Source of the DNA: Solenopsis invicta
Taxonomy: Eukaryota > Arthropoda > Insecta > Hymenoptera > Formicidae
Direction of reading: 5' to 3'
DNA: 64,000 nucleotides
Assembly: GCF_016802725.1 (NCBI RefSeq)
Contig: NC_052671.1
Coordinates: forward strand, 8,165,501-8,229,500
Of this stretch, positions 13,801 to 25,535 are shown piece after piece; within the stretch, counting starts at the first letter, position 1, and each line of letters begins with the position of its first letter. The notes beneath the pieces are model-generated. The model did not search any database and had not been told where the DNA came from. It was given only the letters and a program-made list of their open reading frames with translations. The position numbers and the translations under genes are program-made.

Positions 13801-15385
13801 ACTCCAGTGGATTAAATATTCCTACAAGTCAAGGCAGTACAAATATGTAATAACAAAATCAAAATATTAAAAAAAATTGTTAAAATTTCAACTACATTAT
13901 AGCTACCATTATTGACGCTTCGTTATCTTCCACAATAGCCATGTAAGAAACATCTCCTATTATTTTTTCTGCACTGCTGATAAACATTTTTAATCCAGGT
14001 CCACTTTCATCTATTTTCTCACCACTGGCACAACTGTCACTTACTAAAAAAATATAATGGAATCGTTAGAGAAAAAACCAACAACAGTCACAGCAGGATG
14101 TTTGACAAACTAGAAAAAAATATATTAAATTATTTAAGAAATATTATTGAGCATTAAGATTATGCTATGACTGTTGTTATCCTTTTCTCGATTCTAATTA
14201 TGTTGTACATGTCACATGAGTTTGTCATAATTATTTGTAGAATCATTACAATACAAAAAACGTGCAATATGTAACAAATTTATATATTAAACATAAATGA
14301 AAGCTTCTTATAAATAAAAGCAAATTATTAAGACTTATATAAAATTAATTAAAAATTATTAATTAAAGATAGAAATACAATATAACTGTATTTAACATTT
14401 GATGCACACCTTTATTTTTCAATTCCTTACAGCATGCCATGAATCATTCATGTTTGTTATTAATTTTCATTACTTTTACAAGTACATAAAAATTAAATGA
14501 CTCTTACGTGTACTTTAACATCTCTAGAAAGTATTTGTGTAATTATTAATTTAAAAAATTATATATAAATGTTATTGCTAATTATAACTGACAAGACATT
14601 TCGAGAAAAAAAAAATGCAGACTACAAATGTCCTAAGGCGAGCATTAAGTATTAAATTAGTCTCCATACGCATACATAACTAAAATATCTTATAAACTTT
14701 CATTAATTTTTATCAATATATATATAAGAAAGCTTTTAAAAATGATTCCACGTAATATATTACCAGTTAAAATTGCAAATCTTATTGGTGTCATTTTGAT
14801 CTTCTGCAATAGACTTTTGTCTAAATAGCTTGTGACTAAACAATTTTTTATCAAATCTGTGATTACGTGAAATATGTACTCTCCATTTAACTGTACAATA
14901 CTGGAAAGAGTACTAGCAGAAGTAGCAGGAGCAGAAGTAGCAGGTAACAGCCACTTGTAGCCAGCTGAGACCGGTATTCATAATCAATTTTTAAGTTAAA
15001 TGTAACATCATAAACCAATCACAGAGCCGTATTAAGACATTACTTATGACGATTTGAAATAAGATCAGATTATGAATATACCAGGCTTGAGAGAGGTTTT
15101 GTATAATATTAATATTAGTTCTGTTCTTTGTAACTGCACTGTGCTGCTTTCTGCACTCAAAATGAAATAGATATATAAGACTAGACATTGGGAAGAAAAA
15201 GAGGAAAGATCAACGATACAGTAAGTTCAATAAAATATCTTTTCCAGTACAGTATTAGGCAAAAGTCGATTTGGATTCTTGGGTAGATCGCTCATCATTC
15301 GTAATATTACACTACTAAAAAATATCTGGAAAACGCACATACCTGGCAGGGCTATAACAAAGACAATGGAAGCAGTTGTCTTCAT
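10858..15385 (-). CDS. cin: Gephyrin/cinnamon: MogA-MoeA molybdenum cofactor synthesis protein
   Basis: Cytosolic two-domain enzyme. The MogA-like domain adenylylates molybdopterin and the MoeA-like domain inserts molybdate, giving cofactor for sulfite, xanthine and aldehyde oxidases; vertebrate gephyrin also clusters glycine receptors. Exons: 15343-15385, 13907-14043, 13634-13821, 13359-13566, 13006-13284, 12521-12590, 12332-12446, 11955-12230, 11438-11577, 11180-11355 and 10858-11088; about 620 residues, close to insect cinnamon. MogA motifs: VSDSC (15-19), TTGGTGF (77-83), RRDVTPEAT (85-93), NLPGS (136-140). MoeA motifs: PPFRASIKDGYA (253-264), RVNTGAPVP, AVVQVED, ILSTGDEL (392-399), SVSMGDKD, LPGNPVSA, DSRPEYAR, STGNQISSKLLS. 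The linker (about 165-205) is short, without the long brain-type insert of gephyrin. The first exon (MKTTASIVFVIALP, 1.3 kb upstream) fits by phase and by its hydrophobic strand but is uncertain, as is the exact donor of the exon ending near 11180. Confidence 0.92.
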
Positions 15386-16503
15386 TATACGTCAGCACAA
15401 ATACTGATTAAAAACAATACATTATACTCATTAAAAGTTTCACAAAGATTATAATTTATAATTATTTATACAATATTTTATTTTATTTAAAATTAATTAT
15501 ATAGTATTTTATTTGGTGTTCAAACCGATGTTTATTTATTTTACTTCAATTTTTCCAATTCTAGATTTTTATTCTTTTTCTCTAACGCCCAAGTAACATT
15601 AATTCATCTTACTAACATAGTATGACATGTATCTTTGCTCATATATATATATATATATTTCAGAACTGTAAACGATGGACTTAATAAAATAATTTGTTTA
15701 GATTGCAGTGTAATTATATCACATTCCTTGGTCTTCAATCTTTGGTAATTCATTGATGGTATAAGAAAGACATAAAAAATAGTCAGCGTTTCCCCTGTTG
15801 TAAAATGAAAATCTTTATTATTGAAGATTTAACAATAAAAGATACATATAGCGAAGGGTGCACTCAATTCTAGAATATAACATGAATATACATGTTTCCT
15901 TACTTTGCATGTGAAATAAAAATAACTGTAGACATGATCTTTGCGATGAGCTATTAACTATTCTCACGCAATTCTTCTAATTCTTATATAGGCATCGCGA
16001 ATTGGTGCGAGCAAAAGTAATATACAAATACTTCAATGTATCTGATATTATCGGATTAAGTCGCGCTGTATATAATTCATGACGCATTTTAGTAGATTGT
16101 TGCGGCAGGTCGGTATATTATTCCCTCTTTTAAGCGATTCTTTCGGACATTAACAACGGTTTAAAGAAAGAATGCAATTGAACGGGAAGCATTCAAAACA
16201 TCGGTTTCAAATCATTTGGATGGAAGATTAAGTGCGTGTCCTGAAGTCAATAGTCGACTAGGCCTCTGGAATAACGGAAAATGGCATGGATTTTTTTAGC
16301 ACCATATAAAATTTACGTCATTATATTTAGTTGCACTGAATCAGCCTTGATTTGCTTAATCTCAATTTTCTGTGTTTTAATAATCAGGACTACATAACAT
16401 AGACACAATCGCTAATGTCCAATGAATACGAATTGTCGGTGCAACTCGACAATCGTAACTTTAGGCGTTAGAATCGAGGGATTTTACCGATTGCTTCTCG
16501 GAC
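15386..16503. other. Intergenic and CLASRP 3' region
   Basis: Upstream of the gephyrin start and downstream of the CLASRP stop. The stretch 15.8-16.5 kb, richer in G+C, is probably the CLASRP 3' UTR. It includes the out-of-use former C-terminal codons at 16484-16503 described under CLASRP. No other gene seen. Confidence 0.55.
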
Positions 16504-17202
16504 TCAACGAACGAAGTGGCGAATCTCTGTATCTTCTACGCGACTCTGTTCTACTCCGGTCGCGATCAACGCGCCGATCTCTCTCTCTGTCCCTATCCCG
16601 CTCACGATCGCCGTCCATATCTCGCCTATCGCGTCCATATCTCGCCTATCGCGACGTATGGTATGATGTCGTGGACTACGACTCGGACTTGGTGAACGAG
16701 ACACAGAAGACCGCGTGTCAGAACTGTGGCCTTCGTAACGATGTCTCCGTTCTCTTTGTCTGAAAGGTAAAACAGAATTCAGGCGTCGTTATTTAAGTTA
16801 ACGAACTTAAAAAACTAATGAATCGCAAGTCGTAAAAAAAATTTACTTTCTACGAAGTTTCAAAGACATTTCTCGAATCTCATCTTCCCGATCCTGTCTC
16901 TGTTGTTCCATCTTCTCGATTCTTAACTGCTCGGCCTTTTTATCAGCTTTATCTAAAATAATTTATTTTACACTTTTGTCCTTCATAATGCATAATGTTA
17001 TTCTTTGATCAACTTACATTGTCTGTTCAACAATGCCTGCATCTTCTTCTTAAGCCGCTCCTGAGGTGTAATTTTCAACGACTGAAAAATACAAAGCTCT
17101 TAAAAGTCTATAAAGAAAAAGCCAGAGATCGATATTTTTGGTGTAATTTAAAAATCTAGTGCACATTGAACATACAATAATATGTAGTATGCACTAATAA
17201 TA

Positions 17203-17268
<66 letters not shown>

Positions 17269-20200
17269 TTACCAATTATAACTGAATATATGTCACACAA
17301 AAATTTATTTATTCAATCGAATACACGAGCGAATAAAAGAAAAGATAATAATAAGGCAGCCAATTTGATATAGATTGGTTCCAGCGATAATTCTCTCAAA
17401 ATAAAATAACGATTAAAAATTTTTAAGTCCTCTGTGGTTTTAACAATACATGTACATTAAAATTCTGCTCCTCAATGAATTAAAAATAAAAAAAAATAAA
17501 TGTAGACTATCAGCACATTAATATTGTTGTGTAATATAATAAAAATGAGACGCGCTTGTAGAGGTTCTTCGTTCAGAAGGAAGACATATAGACATTATAC
17601 TTATATAGACATGGTACTTATATAAGTATGTTTTGTCTTTATTCTCTGTGCGTTAAGTGACTAAGAAAGCGTTATGGTTCTTACTGACTTTGTGTCCGCC
17701 ACCAGAATTTGTACTTAACCCTGCTTTTGGCTTGTTCCTGAAATATATTTAGAAAAAATTAAGTCTATGCATAATAATTTATAATTATGCGTATAAAATT
17801 AAGATTGTACTTATAAAATGCTTACACGTTTGCATTTATAGGTGTCTTCGATGCTGCTGGACTGGATTTTTCTTCGTTATCGGACAGCTCTAGTTCAAGA
17901 CTTGATGATTTTCCACGTCGGCCGTAATACCTACACGTAAAAAAAATTATACCGCTTACATTATAATATGTAATCTTTGAAAGTTAATTCCTGAAGAAAT
18001 CTTTACCTGGGCAGTGCTGGTGTTTTATTATCATCGCTTCTTGAACGTTTACAACTAGATTGACTTCTCGATCTCGACCGAGATCTTGATGGAGACTTCG
18101 ATCTTGAACGAGACTTGGATCTCGACTTTGACAGCGAATAACGTCTTTTCCGATAACTATCTCTGGAATGGCTCCTATTACGCGATTTAGATCTCGATCT
18201 TGATTTCGATGCGCTCGAAGACGAACTCCTTGACCTCTTCAAACGTGAACGTGATCTAGATCTTGTCTTCGATCGAGAAACTGAACGCGATCGAGATCTG
18301 CTGATACTTCTACAGCGCGATCGTGATTTACTTCGCGTTCGCGATCGTCTGGAACGACTTCTTGTACGGGACCTTGTGTATTTTCGAGGTCTTGAGCGCG
18401 TTCTTCTAGATCTAAGATATATTAAATATATTAAAATAAAACATTAACTATGTCTATTACGTTCTTTTTCTTGCAACTCACCTCATCCTAGATCCACTTC
18501 GTTTCCTATCGCGTGTTCTATATGATTTAGTCCTACTAACAGAACGTGAACAACTTCTTGACCTGGACTTGGATATTTTCTTACTGATACTTCTATCATT
18601 GAAAGGAGGACTATCTGATCTCCGCCGTCTGAGATACGAATAATTGACTTTTCTTGAATTCGACGAAGATACATGTGATGTGCTACCGTGAGTCTCTTCT
18701 TCTCCACCGAAGCTTGTAATGTAAGTAATCTGTCCCGTATTTACAGGTGATGTGGATCGCGATCGCGATTTGGAAGAGGATTTTCTATAAGGATTATACT
18801 CTGGGCTTTCTCTAGCTGCATAACTAAAATAAAAAAGAATTTATATAAGCAAATACGTAAAAAAATGTATTTATTTGTAGAAATGTAATGAATTATTACC
18901 TAGGTGGACTCATAACGCGACCTATCATCTTCTTTTCTCTGAATGCACGCCTTTCTCTGCGCGACCGTCGACCCTATTACATATTAAAATGAAAAATGCA
19001 TTAAAATGTGGCATATTTTCAAACATTTAGTTATAATATACAATATTATTATAATATATAATACAATATTATATATACCATATTATAATTTGTAATATAT
19101 ATTGTACACAAGTAAAATTATAAAGATATCTTTTTTTTAATTTAATTATTTACCGAGTACATAGCTTTCTCTTCTTCTTGCTTACGAGCCTGTCGCAAGG
19201 TTTCAGCTTCTTCAAAATCTTGCGTTAAAAAACTAAAGTAATCAGCACCTAAAAGTCCATATTTTTGAGCTACTAAATTCATCTCATGTGCCTGAGATGG
19301 CTCTATTTGGGATACATCTACGCATATATCTAAAAAAAACATTATATCATGTTAAAAATTATTAATATATCATGTAGCATTTCAAAATATATAGTACTAA
19401 CACATTATTGACTGACAATGAGACATATTAGCTCGGTTTTTATTGCTCAAACGTTATTGGCCAATGACGAGTTTATATACAGTGCAAAGTTATTGGGACT
19501 CAAAATTGATAGTTTTCATTATAGGATTTGTGATTGTTTATTCTCTTTTTTGACCTCTCGTACATTCTAAACAAAATTTTGAAGTTATTCATATTTGAAT
19601 AAATAAAACAATCTCAAGATCAATGAATGCATATGCAAAAATAAAAACAATAAAGTCAAAGACGAGTCAGTTAGAATAAAAAATTATAATATATAATCTC
19701 AATTTTATATTTGTAAGAATAAATTTATATCAACATTTACAGACATTTCAGACTCACTCATCTTTCATCAGCATGAAACAACAGTAATATTTCTATCCTG
19801 ACAAATCAACAAAATTAGACAAATAAATTATTGATATTTACTCATATCCTGTTTCAATATTGATTTAGGAGTATAATAGCCAATTAGGCGTTAGTTTCTG
19901 CATAAAATGCCCAGTCAATAATGTATTAAATATTGCAATAAGCAAAATAATGGTACCTAAATCTATATCGCTATCTTCATCATCTCCCTTTTCCTCCGAT
20001 ATAACTGGATCCACAGTTTTTACTGGTTCGGGTATCGGTTCCTCGGTTTCATAATTGTATCCAATGGCAGCGTTATTAGCAGATTTTTTCTTATCCTTTG
20101 CAGCATCCAATTTTGTCGACGAACCAAACTGTTCTTCCAAATGTATTTGATGAAGAAATTTCTCTTCAGTCACTGTGAAAGAGACATTCCATCAAAAATA

Positions 20201-20994
20201 CAAGAAACTGGTAAAAGATTCCTGTAGTGAGAGGACAAGCGACATACCGCCTAGAAATTCATTTTGCACAATTATACGATAGCGCTCGTAGTTGATGTGT
20301 CTGTCTTCGCTCGTTAGAGCAATATCAACATCAATTGTATCCACAGGCTCTGGTATCCAGTCCAGATGTGCTCGTACATCAAAACGATCTATGAGATTGT
20401 CTTCATTGCCCTGCCATGGCATCCTGTCAATGATATATTTTTCTTTATTGATGAACAAGAACAATTAACTATTGTATTAGTGATCGTATCTACATCATAG
20501 CACTCACATATTTGCAGGACTGTCACCCGCGGCAGCTATCGCTGGATCCAAATGTATCTTGCATGGTCTACCGTGCAGTTGGAGAAATTGAGTAGGATCC
20601 GATTTCTAAATAAAGCAGAAGAACGTTCAATTGTTATACATCTAGGCAATACTGCTCACGATTATATCTTATGTAAGAAAAATGTAAAAAAAAAATGTAA
20701 AAAAAATGTAAAAAAATGTAAAAAAAAAAGACAGAGAAAAGGCGTAATAATGAAGGTTAAGTCAAGGAGTAGAGGGAAAGATACGTAAAAAATAATGCGC
20801 GACGTATCGATCCATTCCAAATTACACGAAGAAAGAAAATCCGTCGCGTATAGGTTTCTTACGATTTTCTCGTAGTAGTCCCGTCTACGTTCCGCTCTGC
20901 GACGATAATCGACCAGCATACCGCGGATCTTCTTCTCCTGCTTGCGTGCCTCGTGCCACATTCTGCCGCCGGTCTTCTTTACGGAGAAACTCAT
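16504..20994 (-). CDS. CLASRP: CLASRP (CLK4-associating SR-rich protein, SWAP/SFRS16 family)
   Basis: Nuclear protein of the splicing machinery that binds CLK kinases and influences alternative splicing. Thirteen exons: 20863-20994, 20508-20605, 20248-20423, 19957-20172, 19154-19329, 18900-18973, 18482-18823, 18007-18411, 17826-17930, 17689-17737, 17018-17081, 16847-16952 and 16504-16759. All are GT-AG with agreeing phases; 732 residues against 674 in human. The N-terminal block is highly conserved: MWHEARKQEKKIRGMLVDYR, then RRAERRRDYYEKI, PTQFLQLHGRPCKIHLDPA, MMPWQGNEDNLIDRFDVRAH and NYERYR. Then an acidic stretch (GDDEDSDIDL), EEEKAMYSGRRSRRERRAF, and a long Arg-Ser domain over the seventh and eighth exons. 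The C-terminal helix begins LKITPQERLKKKMQALLNRQ, followed by ADKKAEQ. In the last exon a 20-bp tandem duplication moves translation out of the RD/RS-type frame after RRDRRDMD, so the final 43 or so residues are atypical. Confidence 0.93.
16613..16652. repeat. 20-bp tandem duplication inside the last CLASRP exon
   Basis: Units 16613-16632 and 16633-16652 are identical (GTCCATATCTCGCCTATCGC on the plus strand). Twenty is not a multiple of three, so the second copy shifts the CLASRP frame. Confidence 0.97.
17211..17266. repeat. (AT)n microsatellite in a CLASRP intron
   Basis: About 28 AT dinucleotides in the 0.6-kb intron between the exons at 17018-17081 and 17689-17737. Confidence 0.95.
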
Positions 20995-21035
20995 TTTTCC
21001 TTGCTCACTACTGTGGATTAATTTCGCGCGGCTAG

Positions 21036-21065
21036 CTTGACGTGGGTGCCCTTGACGTGGGTGCC
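21036..21065. repeat. 15-bp tandem duplication upstream of CLASRP
   Basis: CTTGACGTGGGTGCC occurs twice in direct tandem, 42 bp upstream of the CLASRP ATG, probably in the 5' UTR or core promoter. Confidence 0.9.
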
Positions 21066-21286
21066 ATTCGTCCAGCTGTAATCGCTAAAAAATTGAAGCA
21101 CTAATAATTGACACGCTTTCCTCTCCCGCGAGACGGACATGTTGCGGTTGCCTCGCTGAGAGCTACATCAGCGACTTCTTTCGGAGCGCGCGGAAATCAC
21201 TTTATTGCACAATCAGCCAGCTTGCGGCAGTTGCGGCGATCAATAATTTGAATTAATAAATTATCCAATTTCATTTTTCAATACAC

Positions 21287-21513
21287 TATTTAACTAAGTT
21301 ATATTAAATAACTGAAATTATTTATTCAAATATTTATTATTAATAATTATTCATCTTTAGGAAATTTATAGTTATTTAATAATATTGCGTGCGTGTGTCA
21401 CAGACTTCAATGTATTATTATTAAATAACTATAAATTTCCTAAAGATAAATAATTATTAATAATAAATATTTGAATAAATAATTTCAGTTATTTAATTTA
21501 ACTTAGTTAAATA
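21287..21513. repeat. Long near-perfect inverted repeat (hairpin)
   Basis: Left arm 21287-21385 and right arm 21415-21513 are reverse complements over about 98 bp with only a couple of mismatches. The spacer is about 29 bp (TTGCGTGCGTGTGTCACAGA part). With a 3-bp gap the similarity extends outward to TTCAATA/TATTGAA. The arms are almost pure A+T. It may be a foldback MITE or a hairpin-RNA source. Confidence 0.9.
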
Positions 21514-22472
21514 TATTGAATATATTGAAGTCTATGGTGTGCGTACACGCGTGTGCACGCGTGACATGCGTGTATATGTGCATATACACATTATTGAAAC
21601 AGCACATTAATTGACAGTAATAATTGTAATTTCATCGATTAAAACGTTACACTTTATAAACTTAATTAGCAATATTTATAGACAATGAAATCGATATACG
21701 AATGTCGAATGCAAGATGAAACGCGAGAATTATGCAATCTTATAATGAAATCTCTTTCTCTTTACTTCTCACAGCATTGAACTCGCTCGAAAACCCCGTA
21801 TCTGTGCCGCTTAATTTTAACGTTCGTATTTTATAGAATATGCTCGTTTTACACGCCACTTTGTGCATTTTCTCGTCTCAATAATCTGTTCGTCCAGCTA
21901 GAAGAAGGATCAAACGTTTAAAATGGACTTGGAGGCACTTATATCGCGAACGCGTTTTATTCTTTTCACGACGCCTCGGTTCTCGCGCAAAGGGTGCGGA
22001 TCGGGTGCGGCGCGAAAGGTCAGAGCGGAAGAAAAGGTAACAGCAGAAGGTGAAGATGTTTTTGTTTATTATTAACCTTATGTAATATCGTTTCAAATTT
22101 TCAATTACATTATTATATATAATAATAATTATAATAATCATCATAATAATGTTATGACAATGTATACACGTTAGATACAAGTTCATTTTTCTTCATGGAG
22201 TTTTGTTAATTATTTTTTTTTTTCCATCTTAATAAATCGGTTTTTTGTTTCTTAATTCACATTTTTCCGCTTCTTTTCTCTCACTTGCACGCATACATCC
22301 GCAGGCACACGCGTTTTTTCTCTCCTTTTCGCTCCTCGTCTCATTCATTCCTTATATTTTTTTTTTGTCCCGATTGGTGCATGCCGAACGAGACATCGAG
22401 ATATTATCACCCTTTCATGCTCGATTCTTAAAGAACGCTTATGCGTTGCCTCTCAGGCGCATCTCTCATCTT

Positions 22473-22503
22473 TCTTTCTCTCTTTCTCTCTCTCTCTCTC
22501 TGT
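22473..22503. repeat. (CT)n microsatellite
   Basis: Pyrimidine-only TC/CT run with a few T interruptions, in intergenic DNA. Confidence 0.9.
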
Positions 22504-22696
22504 CAGTCGTATTATAGTAATATTTGTTTCTGAACACAATGCTTTTACTCATGACGTTAGGAAACTTAGGTTACTTTACTTCCCCGCCGCATCAACATGT
22601 TCCAAAGATCTGGTGATCAAGTTTCCCCGCGAGCGCGCCTTGCGGGCAAACTTTTTCAAAGGTCGCAGCACGTGCGACTCGCGCTAGGTTTACAAA

Positions 22697-23197
22697 CTGA
22701 AACGCAGAGATGGGAAATAACGCGTTACAAGCAACGAGTCGCTGATACTTTCAATTTTTTTTTTATAATAATAATTTGGTAAAGACGTTACAATTTTTTA
22801 TAATAGTAATAGTAATCTCAGGCGGGAACAGTCACTTTGGACAAGTAACTTTTTACTATTACGTGTTACTTGTTGAAAAGTAACTCGTTAGTTGACTCGT
22901 ATCGAGTTAAGTTACGATTTATTAACTGTAAGAAAAATTGTATCGTCATTCAAATCATTATATTGGATGTTACGCAAGTTCTTTTGGTTCTTTTGCCTTT
23001 TTTTCAATAAAACATACATTCTAATGTATGTTTCATTAAAATATGTGTGCTTCATATTTCAATAAAACATACATTAAAAATATATATTTCATTGAAATAG
23101 GGTAGGCCGAACAAACTAATGTAACAACTCTGTATTATAAAAATGTAACGGTATCAGCGTTACTTGTAATTTGTTACTTCCCATCCTTGCCAAAACG
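22697..23197. mobile_element. hAT-like non-autonomous DNA transposon (MITE)
   Basis: The body 22705-23189 begins CAGAGATGGGAAATAACG and ends as the complement of CAAGGATGGGAAGTAAC. The inverted-repeat similarity extends about 35 bp into GCTGATAC on both sides. Flanking 8-mers CTGAAACG (22697-22704) and CCAAAACG (23190-23197) match at 6 of 8, as expected for an aged 8-bp target duplication. CA-beginning ends with GATGGG and an 8-bp duplication are typical of the hAT superfamily. There is no transposase frame, so it would depend on a partner elsewhere. Confidence 0.68.
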
Positions 23198-23721
23198 TAA
23201 AGAAAAAGCGCGAGCGAAGCACATGGAAGAAAGATTTTCCACGACACCGATTGACAATTTAACAAATTACATGCGCGAACAAAAATTCATAAATACGTCA
23301 ATCCTTCATTGCCCAAATTATTCGTTGAGATTTTAAGGAGATTTCAATATATACAGATATTAGTGTTTCAATGACGGACCTATATCTTCTTTTTACTGAA
23401 GAACAGGAAAACAAATAGATGCTTATGGTACAAAACTTGAGAATTACGATAATCGTGTCGCTCGAAGAGCACGAAAGGTAAAAAGTGAACAGTAAAATAA
23501 ATCGACAGGTGATTTTAATATTACGCTGGGCAACAAATGATCAAGAAAGCTCGTCGGAAAATCGCTTTCGCGCTACAAATGTGTAAAAATATGCGAATAA
23601 TGCGCAAATGTCGCATATACGTTAGCTAAGATAAATAATAATTAAAATATAAATCGGTTTCCGTTATCGTTTTTCTCATGATCTTTCTGTAAATGAAGTT
23701 CTCTTCATGTAAAATAAATAA

Positions 23722-23726
<5 letters not shown>

Positions 23727-23774
<48 letters not shown>
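23727..23774. repeat. (AT)n microsatellite
   Basis: About 24 AT units following AAATAAATAAATA, intergenic. Confidence 0.95.
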
Positions 23775-23776
<2 letters not shown>

Positions 23777-24070
23777 TGTGTGCGTATGCAGTTAACAAAT
23801 CATTTGGAACATGAGTCACGGCCGGCTCTTACGCTATTAAATGTATACATCTCTGTTGTCTGCTAATTGGCTTAAATACTTTGCATTTTTGCGACAGCTG
23901 AATGGAGTGGACAAATTCATCCCGAGACAGTGGCTCTCGAACTCGAAATAAAACGCGTATCGGAAAGCGAAAGGAATCCTAAAGGGGAGTTCTCGTCCTG
24001 TTCGCCGGGCTTTCCTTCTCCCATTGGGAGGACTGCTGCACTAGCGTTTTTAAAAAACGCACTCCTCACC

Positions 24071-24075
<5 letters not shown>

Positions 24076-24114
<39 letters not shown>

Positions 24115-24115
24115 G
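24076..24115. repeat. (CT)n microsatellite
   Basis: CTCTCT run with one TTT interruption, intergenic. Confidence 0.95.
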
Positions 24116-25335
24116 CACAAACAAAAAAAATTTCTATTTCGCACAGCTCGTTTACCTCGCCTCGCAGCGTTCGATGCGTCTTACATCGTTTTAAATTGCT
24201 ATTTCTCCCGATTCGAGAATCGTACCCTACCGCGACTGTCGTGAAAAAATTGTCCCTAAACTTGTTCGGCTTGGACGCCGGCGGTATCCTTTAGCTTCGC
24301 TAAAAACTCACTGTCTGCCAATGAAGAACGTGACCGGTATATGTTTTAACTTTCACGTGAACCTCAGCACGAGTAATTTCCTGTTTTGCGTCAGATGGAA
24401 GAAATTTCGATTATACGCGTTATGGAACTGTGCTCGACAGACTTCTCGATAGCTTCTCGCACCGAACAGCGTCTCTCGAAGATAAGTTTTTCAGGAATCG
24501 TCGATATGGTCGACGGAAGGAAGGAACATCGATCGTCTTGAGCCTGCTCTCTGACGCTAATAAATAATTTTCCAGGAATTAATATGAATACTGACGCACG
24601 AATTCCATACAGTACAGACCTCCTAAAAACGTCTACAGGACAATCTAAGGATGTACAATGTCCATAGAAGTTTTACAGACGTTCTATGGATATCATGTGC
24701 TGTCAGGATTATATCGCAGTGTTAGATCAATCTACTGAACTTTATTTCACGTCTTGGTGGAGAGTGTGTCTCGAGTACGCCAAGTGATTGTAACGATGGT
24801 CGTTAATTAATTTAATTGCGACTTAGTTCTAGCGTTACATGTCACATTTCCATCATCGCAGTTTTACAGTTTAAAAGTTACACGCCAATCGCGCGTTCTT
24901 CTTGGCAGGCCGTGCGTCGTTATAACCGATCGATCACTTTGCTACAGGTAAACGATAATAATCATTCAGTTAAAATCAACAATGCCGTCGAAAGGAGAAC
25001 GATGCGCTTCGATGCATTATCAAACGCGGCGCTGTGCCCAAGAGTCCGTTGTTAGTCGTTTTATGCACACTTCTCTTCGTTGGAGAAAGGACCGGTATCG
25101 AGTGCCTCCGTACGAGCTATCCCGATGCGAGAAATGTCTCGCGCGTACTCATCATTGTCGCGCTAAAACGCAATTGCCAAAATAATTCATGTTTCCCAAC
25201 GATAAAAAATAGTTTTGAAAAAACATACAGAGGCTTTTCTAAATGACGTTTCTCTTTGAAAATGTCGTGAACATCGGATTGTTTGCAGGACTAGTGAGCA
25301 CAGCGTGTAACAAGATGAATTCGGAAGAGGGCACA

Positions 25336-25337
<2 letters not shown>

Positions 25338-25395
<58 letters not shown>

Positions 25396-25535
25396 ATAAA
25401 TATGTATAATATTTAATATATTTATATTATATATTATACACATTGTATATAATATATATTATATATATTTTATATATTTATATATTATATACACATATAT
25501 ATATTTTATATATATATATATATATATATCGCACA
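25338..25535. repeat. (AT)n microsatellite and degenerate AT tract
   Basis: A pure (AT)n run at 25338-25392 followed by imperfect TATA-type repeats to about 25535. The open frame across it (Tyr/Ile repeats) is not a gene. Confidence 0.92.

Noticed and set aside
24600..24720. Reiterated ACGTCTACAGGAC / GACGTTCTATGGA motifs suggesting a repeat
   Set aside because: Too few and too degenerate to set borders or a family from one locus.
25034..25246. Frame with a signal-peptide-like start (PLLVVLCTLLFVG followed by Cys residues)
   Set aside because: No ATG in frame, no supporting upstream exon, and an overlapping frame of equal length; too weak to call a secreted peptide gene.
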